Shown: positions 26,900 to 35,796, counted from the first letter of the stretch. The stretch: DNA of 64,000 bases from an uncultured Muribaculaceae bacterium (GCA_958439725.1 CAUBWJ010000006.1:32959-96958); one strand, 5' to 3'. A program made the numbers and translations. The notes: generated by a model from the letters alone, not told the origin.

Positions 26900-27844
26900 A
26901 TGAATAAAGGCGGTATATTCCATAGATTCGGACATTCCGGAAAACCAACGTTACCCTACCATATAGGAGCCGCGATTGCGGTCACGGCATGGGGCGCAGC
27001 CTTTATAAATACAAAGGTACTTCTTAGTCATGGGCTGAATCCTGTGGAAATATACGTTTATCGTTTTATCATTGCATACTTATGCGTTCTTGTCCTGTGC
27101 CCGAAGCCTCTTTTCTGCCATAAGATAAGTGACGAATTCAAGTTTCTGCTTTGCGGACTGTGTGGCGGTTCCATATATTTCATAGCGGAAAATACCGCTG
27201 TGAACTATACGATGGTATCCAACGTATCGCTGATTGTATCGACATCGCCCTTGCTTACAGCCATAATCATAGGCGTGATGTATAAGAGCGAACGGCCCAC
27301 GAAAGGGTTTATGATGGGGTCGGCGATAGCTTTTCTGGGCGTTGGGTGTGTGATTTTCAACAGCAGTTTTGTGGTAAAGCTAAAGCCTTTCGGAGATATG
27401 CTCGCGTTGCTTTCGGCGATGTGCTGGGCGGTATATTCAGTTGTGCTGAGGCCGTTGAATGCCACTTACAGTGTGTGGTTCGTAACGCGCAAGACGTTCT
27501 TTTACGGTCTGGTGACATCACTCCCGTTTCTTGCGCTTGAGCCTCATCTTGCATCTCCGGCGTTGCTTATGGAACCGGCCGTGTGGGGCAATCTGTTGTT
27601 CCTCGGTTTTTTCGCTTCGCTGATAAGTTACCTTTTGTGGTCGCAAGCGGTCAAAGGTCTGGGCGTAATGACATCGGGAAATTATCTTTATGTGAGCCCG
27701 ATTGTGACTCTTCTGCTTTCAAAATTCTATCTTGGAGAAAATATCTCATGGATAGGTTACGCGGGATGCGCGCTGATAATCCTCGGACTCGTGGCAAGCG
27801 AAAAGCTTGGAGGAAACCGGGGAGAGGGCGCAATGCGTCATTGA
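26900..27844 (+). CDS. EamA/DMT family transporter
   Basis: A 314-residue protein with ten predicted membrane spans in two EamA repeats (about 18-150 and 165-305). The typical AWGAAFINTKVLL sits at the start and PIVTLLLSKFYLGE near the end. The family exports amino acids and other metabolites; the substrate is not readable from sequence. It has its own promoter, and its 3' end is convergent with the AlkD-like gene, 27 nt away. Confidence 0.88.
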   Translation: MNKGGIFHRFGHSGKPTLPYHIGAAIAVTAWGAAFINTKVLLSHGLNPVEIYVYRFIIAYLCVLVLCPKPLFCHKISDEFKFLLCGLCGGSIYFIAENTAVNYTMVSNVSLIVSTSPLLTAIIIGVMYKSERPTKGFMMGSAIAFLGVGCVIFNSSFVVKLKPFGDMLALLSAMCWAVYSVVLRPLNATYSVWFVTRKTFFYGLVTSLPFLALEPHLASPALLMEPAVWGNLLFLGFFASLISYLLWSQAVKGLGVMTSGNYLYVSPIVTLLLSKFYLGENISWIGYAGCALIILGLVASEKLGGNRGEGAMRH

Positions 27845-27871
27845 GGTCCGAAATCTTCCAGGTGACGGTTG

Positions 27872-28423
27872 TCAATCGGGATTTTCGAGATAGTTCAGCT
27901 CGTCGAGAATCTGGGTGGCAGGAAGCCGGGTGATGGCGTCGCCGGTGCCGAGTTCCTTTTCAGCTATCGCTCTGACTGTTGCGGCATAGGTAGAAAGCTT
28001 ATGCCAAAGCAATCTCAGGGATGCGTAGCGACAAAGGGGAGGAAGTGAGGTGTCGGAGGCCTGAACAGCAATGTCGAGTGAGAAGGGTGTATGCCTAAGC
28101 AACCGATGACAAAGGATGTCAACGGTCTCGGCAGAAGGTGACTGCCTGATCATTTCTAAAGCGGAACTTAAAGTCACATCCTCGGGGCGGAGAAGCATCG
28201 GAGCAAGAAGCATGCTTTCACGGGTGGAAGAGTTGGCCCAAAGCTGACGGGCGAGTTCAGGATCGTGGCCGAATTCCGAAGCTATTTCTACGAGTTGCGG
28301 GAGCACGAGCCCGAAAATTATATGATGGGGAGAACCGGCTTTGCGGTAAGTATCGGCTATCACGCCATTTCGCATTGCGAAAAAGCGGCGTTTAACTTGT
28401 TGGAGGCGCGAAAAATTTGTCAT
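27872..28423 (-). CDS. AlkD-like DNA alkylation repair / HEAT-repeat protein
   Basis: 183 residues from the ATG at 28423. Longer in-frame starts extend through its own promoter and are rejected. The helical pattern and segments YRKAGSPHHIIFGLVLPQL and LARQLWANSSTRESMLLAPM resemble the AlkD family (PF08713), whose members scan DNA for alkylated bases with HEAT repeats. The protein is shorter than AlkD (about 220-240 aa), so glycosylase activity is uncertain. Confidence 0.7.
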   Translation of the reverse strand: MTNFSRLQQVKRRFFAMRNGVIADTYRKAGSPHHIIFGLVLPQLVEIASEFGHDPELARQLWANSSTRESMLLAPMLLRPEDVTLSSALEMIRQSPSAETVDILCHRLLRHTPFSLDIAVQASDTSLPPLCRYASLRLLWHKLSTYAATVRAIAEKELGTGDAITRLPATQILDELNYLENPD

Positions 28424-28440
28424 GTCTGAAAAATAGTATG

Positions 28441-28472
28441 CAAATTTAAGAAAAGAAACAATGTATATGCAA
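28441..28472 (-). promoter_or_regulatory. Promoter of the AlkD-like gene
   Basis: On the minus strand, TTG at 28472-28470, 21 nt, TAAATTTG at 28448-28441. The leader is about 12 nt. Confidence 0.65.
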
Positions 28473-28497
28473 CTTTGCACGGCTCTTATAGGCGGGG

Positions 28498-28528
28498 TTG
28501 CAAAATTAATGTAAAGCACTTAACTTTG
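28498..28528 (+). promoter_or_regulatory. Promoter of the LysM gene
   Basis: TTG at 28498-28500, 20 nt, TAACTTTG at 28521-28528. The leader is about 20 nt to the ATG at 28556. Confidence 0.75.
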
Positions 28529-28555
28529 CATAAACAAAACAATGAGTATCAGCTG

Positions 28556-30613
28556 ATGAAATCTTTATTCTGCAAGATATTAACGGTGTGCGCTTTAGTG
28601 GGCTTAATGGCCTTGAACGCCTGGGCCGACAATCTGAGTGATCTTCCTGTGACGAAGGTGGGAGGCCGGGATTGCTATTATTATGAGGTGCAGCCAAAAG
28701 AAACGGTGTATTCCCTTTGCCGACGTTTCGGGGTGAGCCGAGAGGAACTTCTGAAGTATAATCCGGATGCGGCGGACGGTCTGAAAGCCGGGCAAATGCT
28801 ATATTTTCCTGTCGATGAAAAAAATCAGTCGGTACGTCCGCGGACCTATGTGGTGGGGAAAAAGGAAACCGCATACGGCATCAGTAAAAAATTCGGTCTG
28901 ACCACAGATGAGTTTTATGCCCTCAATCCTGAAGCTCTTGACGGCCTGAAGGCAGGCCAGACTGTGAGACTCACTAAAGGAACAGAAGCCTCCGAAGGAT
29001 CGTACGCCGCAGCAGGAATTCCCGCACGCCAGCATTCCGGTGAGGGCACCCATGAGATTGCCCCTCATGAAACCTTGTATCAGATAGCACGTGACAACAA
29101 TACCACAGTGGCCGCTCTTCTTGCCGCTAATCCCGGCCTTGATGAACGTGATTACAAAGCCGGTCAGGTTATTCGCCTCAGCGAGGCTACGCCATCGGTA
29201 TCAGGCGAAACAGTTGCCGCCGCAAAGGAATCAATGCCTGTAAGAGATGAAAAAAACGTTCGGCCCGAACTTCCGGTAACTTCTGACGCGAATACCGTTA
29301 CCTACAGAGTGCATGCTCATGATACCTTCTATGGTATTGCTGACAGATTCGGAATTACCGTAAGTGAACTGCAAAGGGTTAATCCCGGGGTGGAGATGCT
29401 GCGGGAGGATATGATCATAAACATTCCTATAATGGCGCAGGGAGCGGCTACGACGCCGAAAACCGCACCTGTGGAGACGACGATGCCGTCAGTGGGCGCA
29501 AATATGCAGGGGACTGATGGAGTGAGCAGCGACAGTGTTGAAGGAAAATCCATTAATATAGCAGTTGCATTGCCGTTTATGCTCAATGAGGAAAACCGTT
29601 CGCGTCAGGCCCAGCTCTATACCGAGTTCTATAAAGGTTTTCTGATAGCAGTGGATTCTCTCCGTAATATCGGAGCACCGATCAAGATTCAGACATACGA
29701 CACCGAAGGAACTCTGGCGGGGGTCAACCGGATATTGTCGAATCCCGAGCTTAAGAGTGCCAACCTGATAATTGCCCCCGACAATCAGGAGCATCTTTCA
29801 TTGTTCAACAATTACGGTATGGTGAACAATATAGATATCCTTAATCTTTTCGTGGTAAAGAGCACGGAGTACAATGATAATGCGAAAGTGCTTCAGGCCA
29901 ATATCCCGCATGAGATGATGTATGGGAAGGCCATAGATTATCTTGTGAAGAAATTTGAAGGGTATATTCCCGTGATACTCACCCGTACCGACGGCCCGGT
30001 GGATAAAATCGAGTTTACCAAAAGCCTTGCATCCGCATTCAGAGGAGCGGGGCGCGAGGTTCTCGAAATCAGTTTCTCGGGCAATTTGGGAGAGAAAGAT
30101 TTTACCGACCTCGACAGAAGCAAAAAATATGCGTTCATTCCTGTGACTTCAAAGCAGGCGGAACTTAACCGGATTCTCCCGGCTCTGGCCTCGTTTAAAG
30201 AGCAGACGGGTGGAAACGGAGCGGTTGTGTGGGGATATCCCGAGTGGACTACGTTCCGTGGAGAAACCCTCGACGGGATGCATAAGGTAGACACTTACGT
30301 GTTCTCGCGATTCTTCACTGCTCCCGACGACTATTCCACGCGGGTAATCGACGACCAGTTCTATCGCTGGTATGGGGCGAGAATGGCACAGTATGTGCCC
30401 CGTCAGGGATTGCTCGGTTTCGATGCCGGCATGTATCTTATCCCGGCGCTGAAAGCCAACGGAGGCGATTTCTCACGCTATACTCCTCAGTATACCGGGG
30501 TGCAGAACGGTTTCAGCTTCATAAGAATGCCCCGAGGAGGCCTTGTCAACAACTGTCTCTTCTTCCTGAATTACCGCCCGGGAACCGATGCGGTGGTTAA
30601 AATAACACTGTAA
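28556..30613 (+). CDS. LysM peptidoglycan-binding protein with periplasmic-binding-like domain
   Basis: 685 residues from the ATG at 28556, which opens the signal peptide (MKSLFCKILTVCALVGLMA...ALNAWA). Four LysM motifs follow, each with the YxVxxxETxYxIxxxFG pattern: roughly residues 38-85, 93-140, 160-208 and 247-294. After a Thr/Pro-rich linker, residues about 325-680 (INIAVALPFML, YTEFYKGFLIAVDSLRN) resemble a type 1 periplasmic-binding fold. It probably sits on peptidoglycan; the ligand is unknown. The PorT-like gene follows 3 nt later. Confidence 0.85.
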   Translation: MKSLFCKILTVCALVGLMALNAWADNLSDLPVTKVGGRDCYYYEVQPKETVYSLCRRFGVSREELLKYNPDAADGLKAGQMLYFPVDEKNQSVRPRTYVVGKKETAYGISKKFGLTTDEFYALNPEALDGLKAGQTVRLTKGTEASEGSYAAAGIPARQHSGEGTHEIAPHETLYQIARDNNTTVAALLAANPGLDERDYKAGQVIRLSEATPSVSGETVAAAKESMPVRDEKNVRPELPVTSDANTVTYRVHAHDTFYGIADRFGITVSELQRVNPGVEMLREDMIINIPIMAQGAATTPKTAPVETTMPSVGANMQGTDGVSSDSVEGKSINIAVALPFMLNEENRSRQAQLYTEFYKGFLIAVDSLRNIGAPIKIQTYDTEGTLAGVNRILSNPELKSANLIIAPDNQEHLSLFNNYGMVNNIDILNLFVVKSTEYNDNAKVLQANIPHEMMYGKAIDYLVKKFEGYIPVILTRTDGPVDKIEFTKSLASAFRGAGREVLEISFSGNLGEKDFTDLDRSKKYAFIPVTSKQAELNRILPALASFKEQTGGNGAVVWGYPEWTTFRGETLDGMHKVDTYVFSRFFTAPDDYSTRVIDDQFYRWYGARMAQYVPRQGLLGFDAGMYLIPALKANGGDFSRYTPQYTGVQNGFSFIRMPRGGLVNNCLFFLNYRPGTDAVVKITL

Positions 30614-30616
30614 GCC

Positions 30617-31309
30617 ATGCACAAAGGAATTCTAAGGGGAATAACGACCATAGCGTTAGGTCTTTCGGCTGTAACCATGACCGCGCAGCGCAAGTATGAA
30701 CCACATTTTGCAATAGGCGGAAAGGGGGGCGTTACGTTCTCCCAGATGGCTTTTACGCCGGGCATCGAACAGAAAATGGTGCAGGGTATAATGGCCGGAG
30801 TGTCTTTCAGGTATACCGAAGAGAAGTTTTTCGGCCTGATAGGTGAACTGACCGTTGAGCAGCGCGGATGGAGTGAAAACTTTGAAGAAACAGACTTCAA
30901 GTATAGCCGAAAGCTTACATATATACAGATGCCCTTGCTTACCCACATTTATTTCGGGGGAGAAAAGGTGAAAGGGTTCGTGAATCTGGGGCCCGTGGTT
31001 GGCTATATGATCGGCGACAATATATCTTCAAATTTCAATTATGAAGATCCCGCGTCGGTGGAGGGTTTCCCGCTGGAAAACCGACACGTAAACCAGATGA
31101 AAATGGAAATCAAGAACAAGGTCGATTATGGAATCACTGCCGGTCTGGGCTGCGAGCTGAAAATCGGTCGCAAAAATTCCATATTTATCGAGGGCAGATA
31201 TTATTACGGCCTGGGGAATATTTATTCATCAAGCAAACGCGACGAGTTTTCAGCCTCGCGCGGCACCTCCATAATAGCGAGTCTGGGGTATTATTTCCAT
31301 CTGAAATAA
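30617..31309 (+). CDS. PorT family outer-membrane beta-barrel protein
   Basis: 230 residues with a signal peptide (cleavage near MTAQRKYEP). Alternating hydrophobic strands suggest an eight-stranded barrel, ending in the aromatic IIASLGYYFHLK expected for outer-membrane insertion. It resembles PorT-like proteins (PF13568). It starts 3 nt after the LysM gene stop, so the two are co-transcribed and may act together in the envelope. Confidence 0.83.
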   Translation: MHKGILRGITTIALGLSAVTMTAQRKYEPHFAIGGKGGVTFSQMAFTPGIEQKMVQGIMAGVSFRYTEEKFFGLIGELTVEQRGWSENFEETDFKYSRKLTYIQMPLLTHIYFGGEKVKGFVNLGPVVGYMIGDNISSNFNYEDPASVEGFPLENRHVNQMKMEIKNKVDYGITAGLGCELKIGRKNSIFIEGRYYYGLGNIYSSSKRDEFSASRGTSIIASLGYYFHLK

Positions 31310-31321
31310 GACACCGCTATA

Positions 31322-32362
31322 TCAGAAGCTTATATCGCCTTTGCAGTTGAGGATATGGAACACGAGTTCCTGAAGGAGGTCGTGTTCATTCTGCCGGCTT
31401 CCTATGCCTTTGCTGCGTGCGTCGAAGCGGCGCAATTCCTGAATGATTTCAATGGAATGGTAGGCGTTGTAGTTTTTCATGGCGAGCAGATAGCGGTCGA
31501 GCTGCCGGGGATACTTTATACCGAGGGTCTCCATGAGTGAGTGCTGTGACTTATCGCGGGTAAACTGCACGGCAAGAAGGTTGGAGAAGAAACTGAACAG
31601 GGCGGTGGATGTGAGCACTGCCGGATTGCTTTTGGGGTTGGCCCGGAAATAGTTTATGATGGTATAGGTCTTTTTTACGTCGCGCGCGGCAATAGCGTCG
31701 ACGAGCTCGAAGTTATTGAACTCTCGTGAAATGCCCACATGCAGCTCAATGGCCTGTGGTGTAATCATGGCGCCTTTGCCAAGAATCATGGCAAGCTTTT
31801 TCACCTCGTTATAGACTTTGGATAGGTCGAGGCCTATATGGTCGGCAAGCACTGCAGCCGTTTGCGGCTCGATATTCAGCCCAAGTTCCTTGACCATGGC
31901 AGTGACGGCAGCCGGAAGAGCGTTCTCGTAAATGCGCTTTGATTCGAAAACCACGGCTTTTGACGCGCGGGCGGCTGCAAGGAGTTTTGCGCCCTTTGCT
32001 TTCTGACCGCGGAAACAGATTATCAGGACTGTGGATGGGTTAGGATTTGCGACGTAAGGCCCGATTGCGTCAAGAACGTTGGCTCTTGCCGACTGGGCTT
32101 CCTTCAGAATCACTACGAGACGGTCGGCCATCATGGGATAGCGGCGACAGGTCTGGGTGACAGTTTCGGCGTCGCATTCGGGTCCGTAGAGCTGGAAAAG
32201 GTTGAAGTCTCTCTCCTCTTCGGGTACAAGATTCTCGAATTCCTCCACAAGACGGTCGGTATAAAAGCTTTCTTCTCCGTGGATGATATACACGGGAGCC
32301 ATTTTGCGCGACTTGATGTCGGAATGAATCTGAGCGAAAGATGGTGAGGAAGTTGCTGCCAT
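31322..32362 (-). CDS. holA: DNA polymerase III subunit delta
   Basis: 346 residues from the ATG at 32362; longer starts overlap the divergent gene and add no family sequence. The AAA-like N-terminal domain (APVYIIHGEESFYTDRLVEEF) and C-terminal clamp-loader collar match HolA. As in other delta subunits, there is no functional Walker A. It loads the beta clamp at the fork. It reads divergently from the HsdR-N-like gene, with 37 nt between the starts. Confidence 0.92.
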   Translation of the reverse strand: MAATSSPSFAQIHSDIKSRKMAPVYIIHGEESFYTDRLVEEFENLVPEEERDFNLFQLYGPECDAETVTQTCRRYPMMADRLVVILKEAQSARANVLDAIGPYVANPNPSTVLIICFRGQKAKGAKLLAAARASKAVVFESKRIYENALPAAVTAMVKELGLNIEPQTAAVLADHIGLDLSKVYNEVKKLAMILGKGAMITPQAIELHVGISREFNNFELVDAIAARDVKKTYTIINYFRANPKSNPAVLTSTALFSFFSNLLAVQFTRDKSQHSLMETLGIKYPRQLDRYLLAMKNYNAYHSIEIIQELRRFDARSKGIGSRQNEHDLLQELVFHILNCKGDISF

Positions 32363-32399
32363 GGAATAAATTTTTGTAAATTTACTCATTAAATGAAGA

Positions 32400-32933
32400 A
32401 TGGCAAAAATGAATGACAGCAAAAACGGTATGGCCGGAAATTGTGAAAGCGCCGGCGCGATTTATCCTGAGTTGAATCTTCCTCCGGCCGAGTTGCGCAT
32501 AAAAAAAGAACCCGACGGGCAGGCGAGGATTTACGACTGCTGTCGGGAGCGGTGGGTGTCGCTCACACCCGAGGAATGGGTGAGGCAACGCTTTGTAGCC
32601 ATGCTTAAATCGACTCTGGGCTATCCCGGAAGCAGGATAGGGAATGAAATCGGGCTACGGTTCAACGGAATGATACGCAGGTGTGATACCGTGGTCTATG
32701 ACCGTTGTGCGTCTCCGTCGGTGATAGTTGAATACAAAGCGCCATCGGTAGCCATAAGCCAGAAGACTTTCGATCAGATAGCACGCTATAATATGGTGCT
32801 GGGAGTGAGATTCCTGATAGTCAGCAACGGCAAGCAGCACTATTGCTGCGAGATGCGGGCGGACGGTAGCTATGCATTCAGAAGAGAACTTCCCCGATGG
32901 GAGGAAGTGGACGGCGGGAGTCAGACGCTGTAG
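32400..32933 (+). CDS. Standalone type I restriction enzyme R N-terminal-like nuclease protein
   Basis: 177 residues resembling HsdR_N_2 (PF13588). The PD-(D/E)XK-like core reads RRCDTVVYDRC with D, then VIVEYKAPS with E and K, then QIARYNMVLGVRFLIVSNG. There is no helicase, methylase or specificity gene beside it; the real type I locus is 3 kb away. It lies divergent from holA. The function is unknown, and the intact D-ExK suggests nuclease activity or DNA binding. Confidence 0.82.
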   Translation: MAKMNDSKNGMAGNCESAGAIYPELNLPPAELRIKKEPDGQARIYDCCRERWVSLTPEEWVRQRFVAMLKSTLGYPGSRIGNEIGLRFNGMIRRCDTVVYDRCASPSVIVEYKAPSVAISQKTFDQIARYNMVLGVRFLIVSNGKQHYCCEMRADGSYAFRRELPRWEEVDGGSQTL

Positions 32934-33214
32934 TCCACACAGGCACGCTGCGTGAGATGGTCGCGGATGATTGCGACGGCGTTCTGATGGGCCGGATGAG
33001 CCGAGTAGGCAGCCACGTCATCGAGAGTGTCGACGCAAGCGGTCAGACACATGTCCCATTTCTCTGCGGGATTTTCGTTGATGCCTACTTCAATGGACTT
33101 CAGTTCGGGAATCACGTAAGGCAATTGAACGAGGGCCTCGCGGAATGAAGTCGAAAGAGCCATTCGTTCAGACGGCGATCCAGAGAACTGAAATGTCACA
33201 ACATGTTTTACCAT
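32921..33214 (-). CDS. Dabb family (stress-responsive A/B barrel) protein
   Basis: 97 residues, a dimeric alpha/beta ferredoxin-like barrel protein. MVKHVVTFQF opens the first strand, with IEVGINE and the C-terminal HPAHQNAVAIIRDHL. The family (PF07876) has no single function. Its 3' end overlaps the 3' end of the HsdR-N-like gene by 13 nt, tail to tail. Confidence 0.88.
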   Translation of the reverse strand: MVKHVVTFQFSGSPSERMALSTSFREALVQLPYVIPELKSIEVGINENPAEKWDMCLTACVDTLDDVAAYSAHPAHQNAVAIIRDHLTQRACVDYSV

Positions 33215-33291
33215 AAGAAATTGTATTTAGTTAATATAAAAACCTAACACCCGTATGACGGGGTTTGTTTGGTTTTGAGATGAATGGTCGG

Positions 33292-34908
33292 TCAGAGATC
33301 ATAGAGCCTTTCGCGGGCGGCAGCCACTTTGGGATCTACGATATAGTCGTCGTATTCACACATTTTGTCGATGATGCCGCCGGGGGTGAGCTCGATGATG
33401 CGGTTGCAGACTGTCTGTATGAATTCGTGGTCGTGGCTGGCCAGGAGAATGTTGCCTTTGAAGAGTCTCAGAGTATTGTTGAATGCCTGTATTGACTCAA
33501 GATCGAGATGGTTGGTGGGAGAGTCGAGAATAAGGGTATTGGCATCGCGGAGCATCATGCGAGCTATCATGCAGCGCATTTTCTCGCCGCCGGAGAGCAC
33601 CGAGGCTTTCTTCAGGACTTCTTCGCCGGAGAAAAGCATCTTGCCGAGGAACCCTTTGAGGTATATCTCGCTGGAGTCGTCGCTGAACTGGCAGAGCCAG
33701 TCAACAAGGTTGAGATCGGTATTGAAGAATGCGGCATTGTCGAGAGGAAGATATGCCGGGGTGATGGTCTGCCCCCAGTCGTAGGAGCCGGCATCCGGCT
33801 TGCGGTTGCCTGATATTATCTCGAAGAAGGCGGTCATTGCGCGTGGGTCGCGGCTGAGAAATGCGATTTTGTCGCCTTTCTCCACCTGGAAATTCACGTC
33901 GGAGAAGAGCGTTTTGCCTTCAACGGATGCGCTCAGGCCGTGGACTTCGAGAATCTTGTTGCCCGGCTCGCGCGAGGGAGTGAAGATGATTCCCGGATAG
34001 CGGCGCTGGGAGGGCTGGATTTCCTCGATATTGAGTTTCTCGAGCATTTTCTTGCGCGAGGTTGTCTGCTTTGATTTGGCCACGTTGGCGCTGAAGCGCT
34101 GGATGAATTCCAGAAGCTCCTTGCGTTTTTCCTCGGCTTTCTTGTTCTGCTGCTGTTGCTGGCGCAGGGCGAGCTGTGATGATTCATACCAGAAGCTGTA
34201 GTTACCGGCAAAGAGTGTCACCTTATTGTAGTCGATATCGAGAGTGTGGGTTGACACAGCGTCAAGGAAGTGGCGGTCGTGGCTCACGACGAGAACTGTG
34301 GTCTCGCATTCGGAAAGATAATTTTCAAGCCAGGAAACGGTGTCGAGGTCAAGGTCGTTGGTTGGCTCGTCGAGAAGGAGATTGTCAGGATTGCCGAAGA
34401 GGGCTTTGGCAAGAAGCACACGTACCTTGTCCTTCGCGGGCATATCTTTCATTAGCATGCCGTGCTTGTCTTCCTTGATGCCGAGGCCTGAAAGGAGGGA
34501 GGCGGCATCGGCTTCGGCGTTCCAGCCTTCGAGCTCGGCAAATTTCTCTTCGAGTTCCGAGGCGCGGATGCCGTCGGCGTCGGAGAAATCGGGCTTTGCA
34601 TACAGAGCGTCTTTTTCCTGCATGATGTCCCAAAGAACGGTATGACCGCGCAGCACTGTCTCGAGCACGGTGCAATCGTCGAATTTGAAGTGGTCCTGTT
34701 CGAGCACGCTCATGCGCTCGCCGGGACCCTGGGTGACGGAGCCGTGAGTGGGGGTGAGCTGTCCGGAAAGAATGCGCATCAGGGTGGATTTGCCCGCGCC
34801 GTTAGCGCCTATTATTCCATAGCAGTTGCCGGGAGTGAATTTCATATTCACATCCTGGAAAAGAACACGTTTGCCGAATTGTATGCCAAGATTATTTACT
34901 GATAACAT
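33292..34908 (-). CDS. ABC-F family ATPase with one degenerate ATP site
   Basis: 538 residues, two fused ABC domains without membrane spans, joined by a charged helical linker (about 245-300). Domain 1 has an intact Walker A GANGAGKS (34-41) and Walker B LLLDEP (177-182), but MPAKDK (156-161) replaces the LSGGQ signature. Domain 2 has LSRDPRAM (351-358) in place of Walker A and LDSP (461-464) instead of LDEP, but an intact LSGGEK (438-443). So the site built from Walker A1, B1 and signature 2 is intact, while the other is lost in all three elements. ABC-F proteins act on ribosomes; the exact role is unknown. Confidence 0.9.
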   Translation of the reverse strand: MLSVNNLGIQFGKRVLFQDVNMKFTPGNCYGIIGANGAGKSTLMRILSGQLTPTHGSVTQGPGERMSVLEQDHFKFDDCTVLETVLRGHTVLWDIMQEKDALYAKPDFSDADGIRASELEEKFAELEGWNAEADAASLLSGLGIKEDKHGMLMKDMPAKDKVRVLLAKALFGNPDNLLLDEPTNDLDLDTVSWLENYLSECETTVLVVSHDRHFLDAVSTHTLDIDYNKVTLFAGNYSFWYESSQLALRQQQQQNKKAEEKRKELLEFIQRFSANVAKSKQTTSRKKMLEKLNIEEIQPSQRRYPGIIFTPSREPGNKILEVHGLSASVEGKTLFSDVNFQVEKGDKIAFLSRDPRAMTAFFEIISGNRKPDAGSYDWGQTITPAYLPLDNAAFFNTDLNLVDWLCQFSDDSSEIYLKGFLGKMLFSGEEVLKKASVLSGGEKMRCMIARMMLRDANTLILDSPTNHLDLESIQAFNNTLRLFKGNILLASHDHEFIQTVCNRIIELTPGGIIDKMCEYDDYIVDPKVAAARERLYDL

Positions 34909-34964
34909 TCTGATATACTGTTCATTGAGGTTATTGGGAAGGGCTTGCTGCCAAAATCAGGGTG

Positions 34965-34972
34965 CAAAGGTA
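34965..34972 (-). promoter_or_regulatory. Probable -7 element of the ABC-F gene
   Basis: The minus strand reads TACCTTTG, 56 nt upstream of the start. No clear -33. Confidence 0.5.
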
Positions 34973-35063
34973 GTGAAAAAATGCGGGATAAGCCTAAAAA
35001 AGTGGCTTCAGGATTGAAAAAAAATGGGTTTGCTGATGAGTTTTGGAAAAAATGTGTGAAAAG

Positions 35064-35095
35064 TTTGGATAAAATAAAAATAAGGCTTAACTTTG
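35064..35095 (+). promoter_or_regulatory. Promoter of tRNA-Met
   Basis: TTTG at 35064-35067, 20 nt, TAACTTTG at 35088-35095. The predicted start is about 10 nt upstream of the mature tRNA. Confidence 0.8.
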
Positions 35096-35112
35096 CACCG
35101 CAAATCAGAAAT

Positions 35113-35186
35113 GGCGGGATAGCTCAGTTGGTTAGAGCGTCGGATTCATAACCCGGAGGTCCCGAGTTCAATTCTCGGTCCCGCTA
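35113..35186 (+). tRNA. tRNA-Met (anticodon CAT)
   Basis: A 74-nt cloverleaf. The acceptor stem is GGCGGGA with TCCCGCT and the D arm is GCTC/GAGC. The anticodon loop is TTCATAA and the T arm CCGAG-TTCAATT-CTCGG. CCA is not encoded (A then CAA). There is one A-C mismatch at the base of the anticodon stem. The anticodon stem lacks the three G-C pairs of an initiator, so it is an elongator tRNA-Met or, if lysidine-modified, tRNA-Ile2; Met is preferred. Confidence 0.93.
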
Positions 35187-35187
35187 C

Positions 35188-35217
35188 AAAGCAGTCCATT
35201 TCCGGGCTGCTTTTTTT
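35188..35217 (+). terminator. Rho-independent terminator of tRNA-Met
   Basis: AAAGCAGTCC pairs with GGGCTGCTTT (one G-T wobble). Seven T's (35211-35217) overlap and extend the 3' arm. Confidence 0.9.
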
Positions 35218-35257
35218 GTTGCCTGGCGGGAATGGGTCATGGGCGGTGGATATCCTC

Positions 35258-35312
35258 ATTGACGAAGGAGTTTGTGGCGATAAGGGTATCGCTACTCAGC
35301 TGGGACTTCGTC
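35258..35312. repeat. Nested inverted repeats at the 3' end of the Nim-like gene
   Basis: An outer GACGAAG/CTTCGTC pair encloses an inner GCGATA-AGGG-TATCGC hairpin. It begins 1-2 nt past the minus-strand stop of the Nim-like gene, so it may end the restriction-operon transcript. It has no T tract. Confidence 0.35.
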
Positions 35313-35313
35313 T

Positions 35314-35796
35314 TTAATGTTTGGATTTTCCTACCGGGGCCTCCGTTAGGGTGATTTTTATGACTGTTGTGCGGTTAAGGCTACGGTTGATGGCTTCCTC
35401 GAAATGATTCATGTATTTTGGCAAAAATCGCTGGCAGAGTAGGCGCAGAGCCTCGGTCTTTTCGGCATTGTCGGTAACTGTTTCCGCCCGACCGATGGCC
35501 ACGGCAGAGTTATAGTGCTCGGTGAAGTTGAGCTTCTCTTCCTCAAACTTGGGCGTGCATTTGCTTACGGCCGACAAGCTCACCACGGGATTTGCCCGGA
35601 GACAGTCAATCTTTTCGCCTTCTCCGGCACAGTGAAAATAAAATGTCTCCTTGTCACGGCGCACGAGCGAAAGCGGCAACCCATACGGTGTTCCGTCGGG
35701 GCGCGTCATACTCACGGTTACAAACGGAGCTTTATCAAAAACATCAAGAGCCCACTCGGCATTTTTCTGCCTTGAGGCCTTTCTCATCGGTCGCAT
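35314..35796 (-). CDS. Pyridoxamine 5'-phosphate oxidase-like flavoprotein (Nim-like)
   Basis: 160 residues with a split-barrel FMN-binding fold. Family landmarks are MRKASRQ at the start, FVTVSMTRPDGTPYGLPLSLV, FYFHCAGEGEKIDCLRANPVVSLSAV and FTEHYNSAVAIGRAE. Relatives include nitroimidazole-reductase NimA-type proteins, but this alone does not show drug resistance. Its start overlaps the end of the BRO-N gene by 13 nt, placing it last in the restriction-operon strand. Confidence 0.85.
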   Translation of the reverse strand: MRPMRKASRQKNAEWALDVFDKAPFVTVSMTRPDGTPYGLPLSLVRRDKETFYFHCAGEGEKIDCLRANPVVSLSAVSKCTPKFEEEKLNFTEHYNSAVAIGRAETVTDNAEKTEALRLLCQRFLPKYMNHFEEAINRSLNRTTVIKITLTEAPVGKSKH

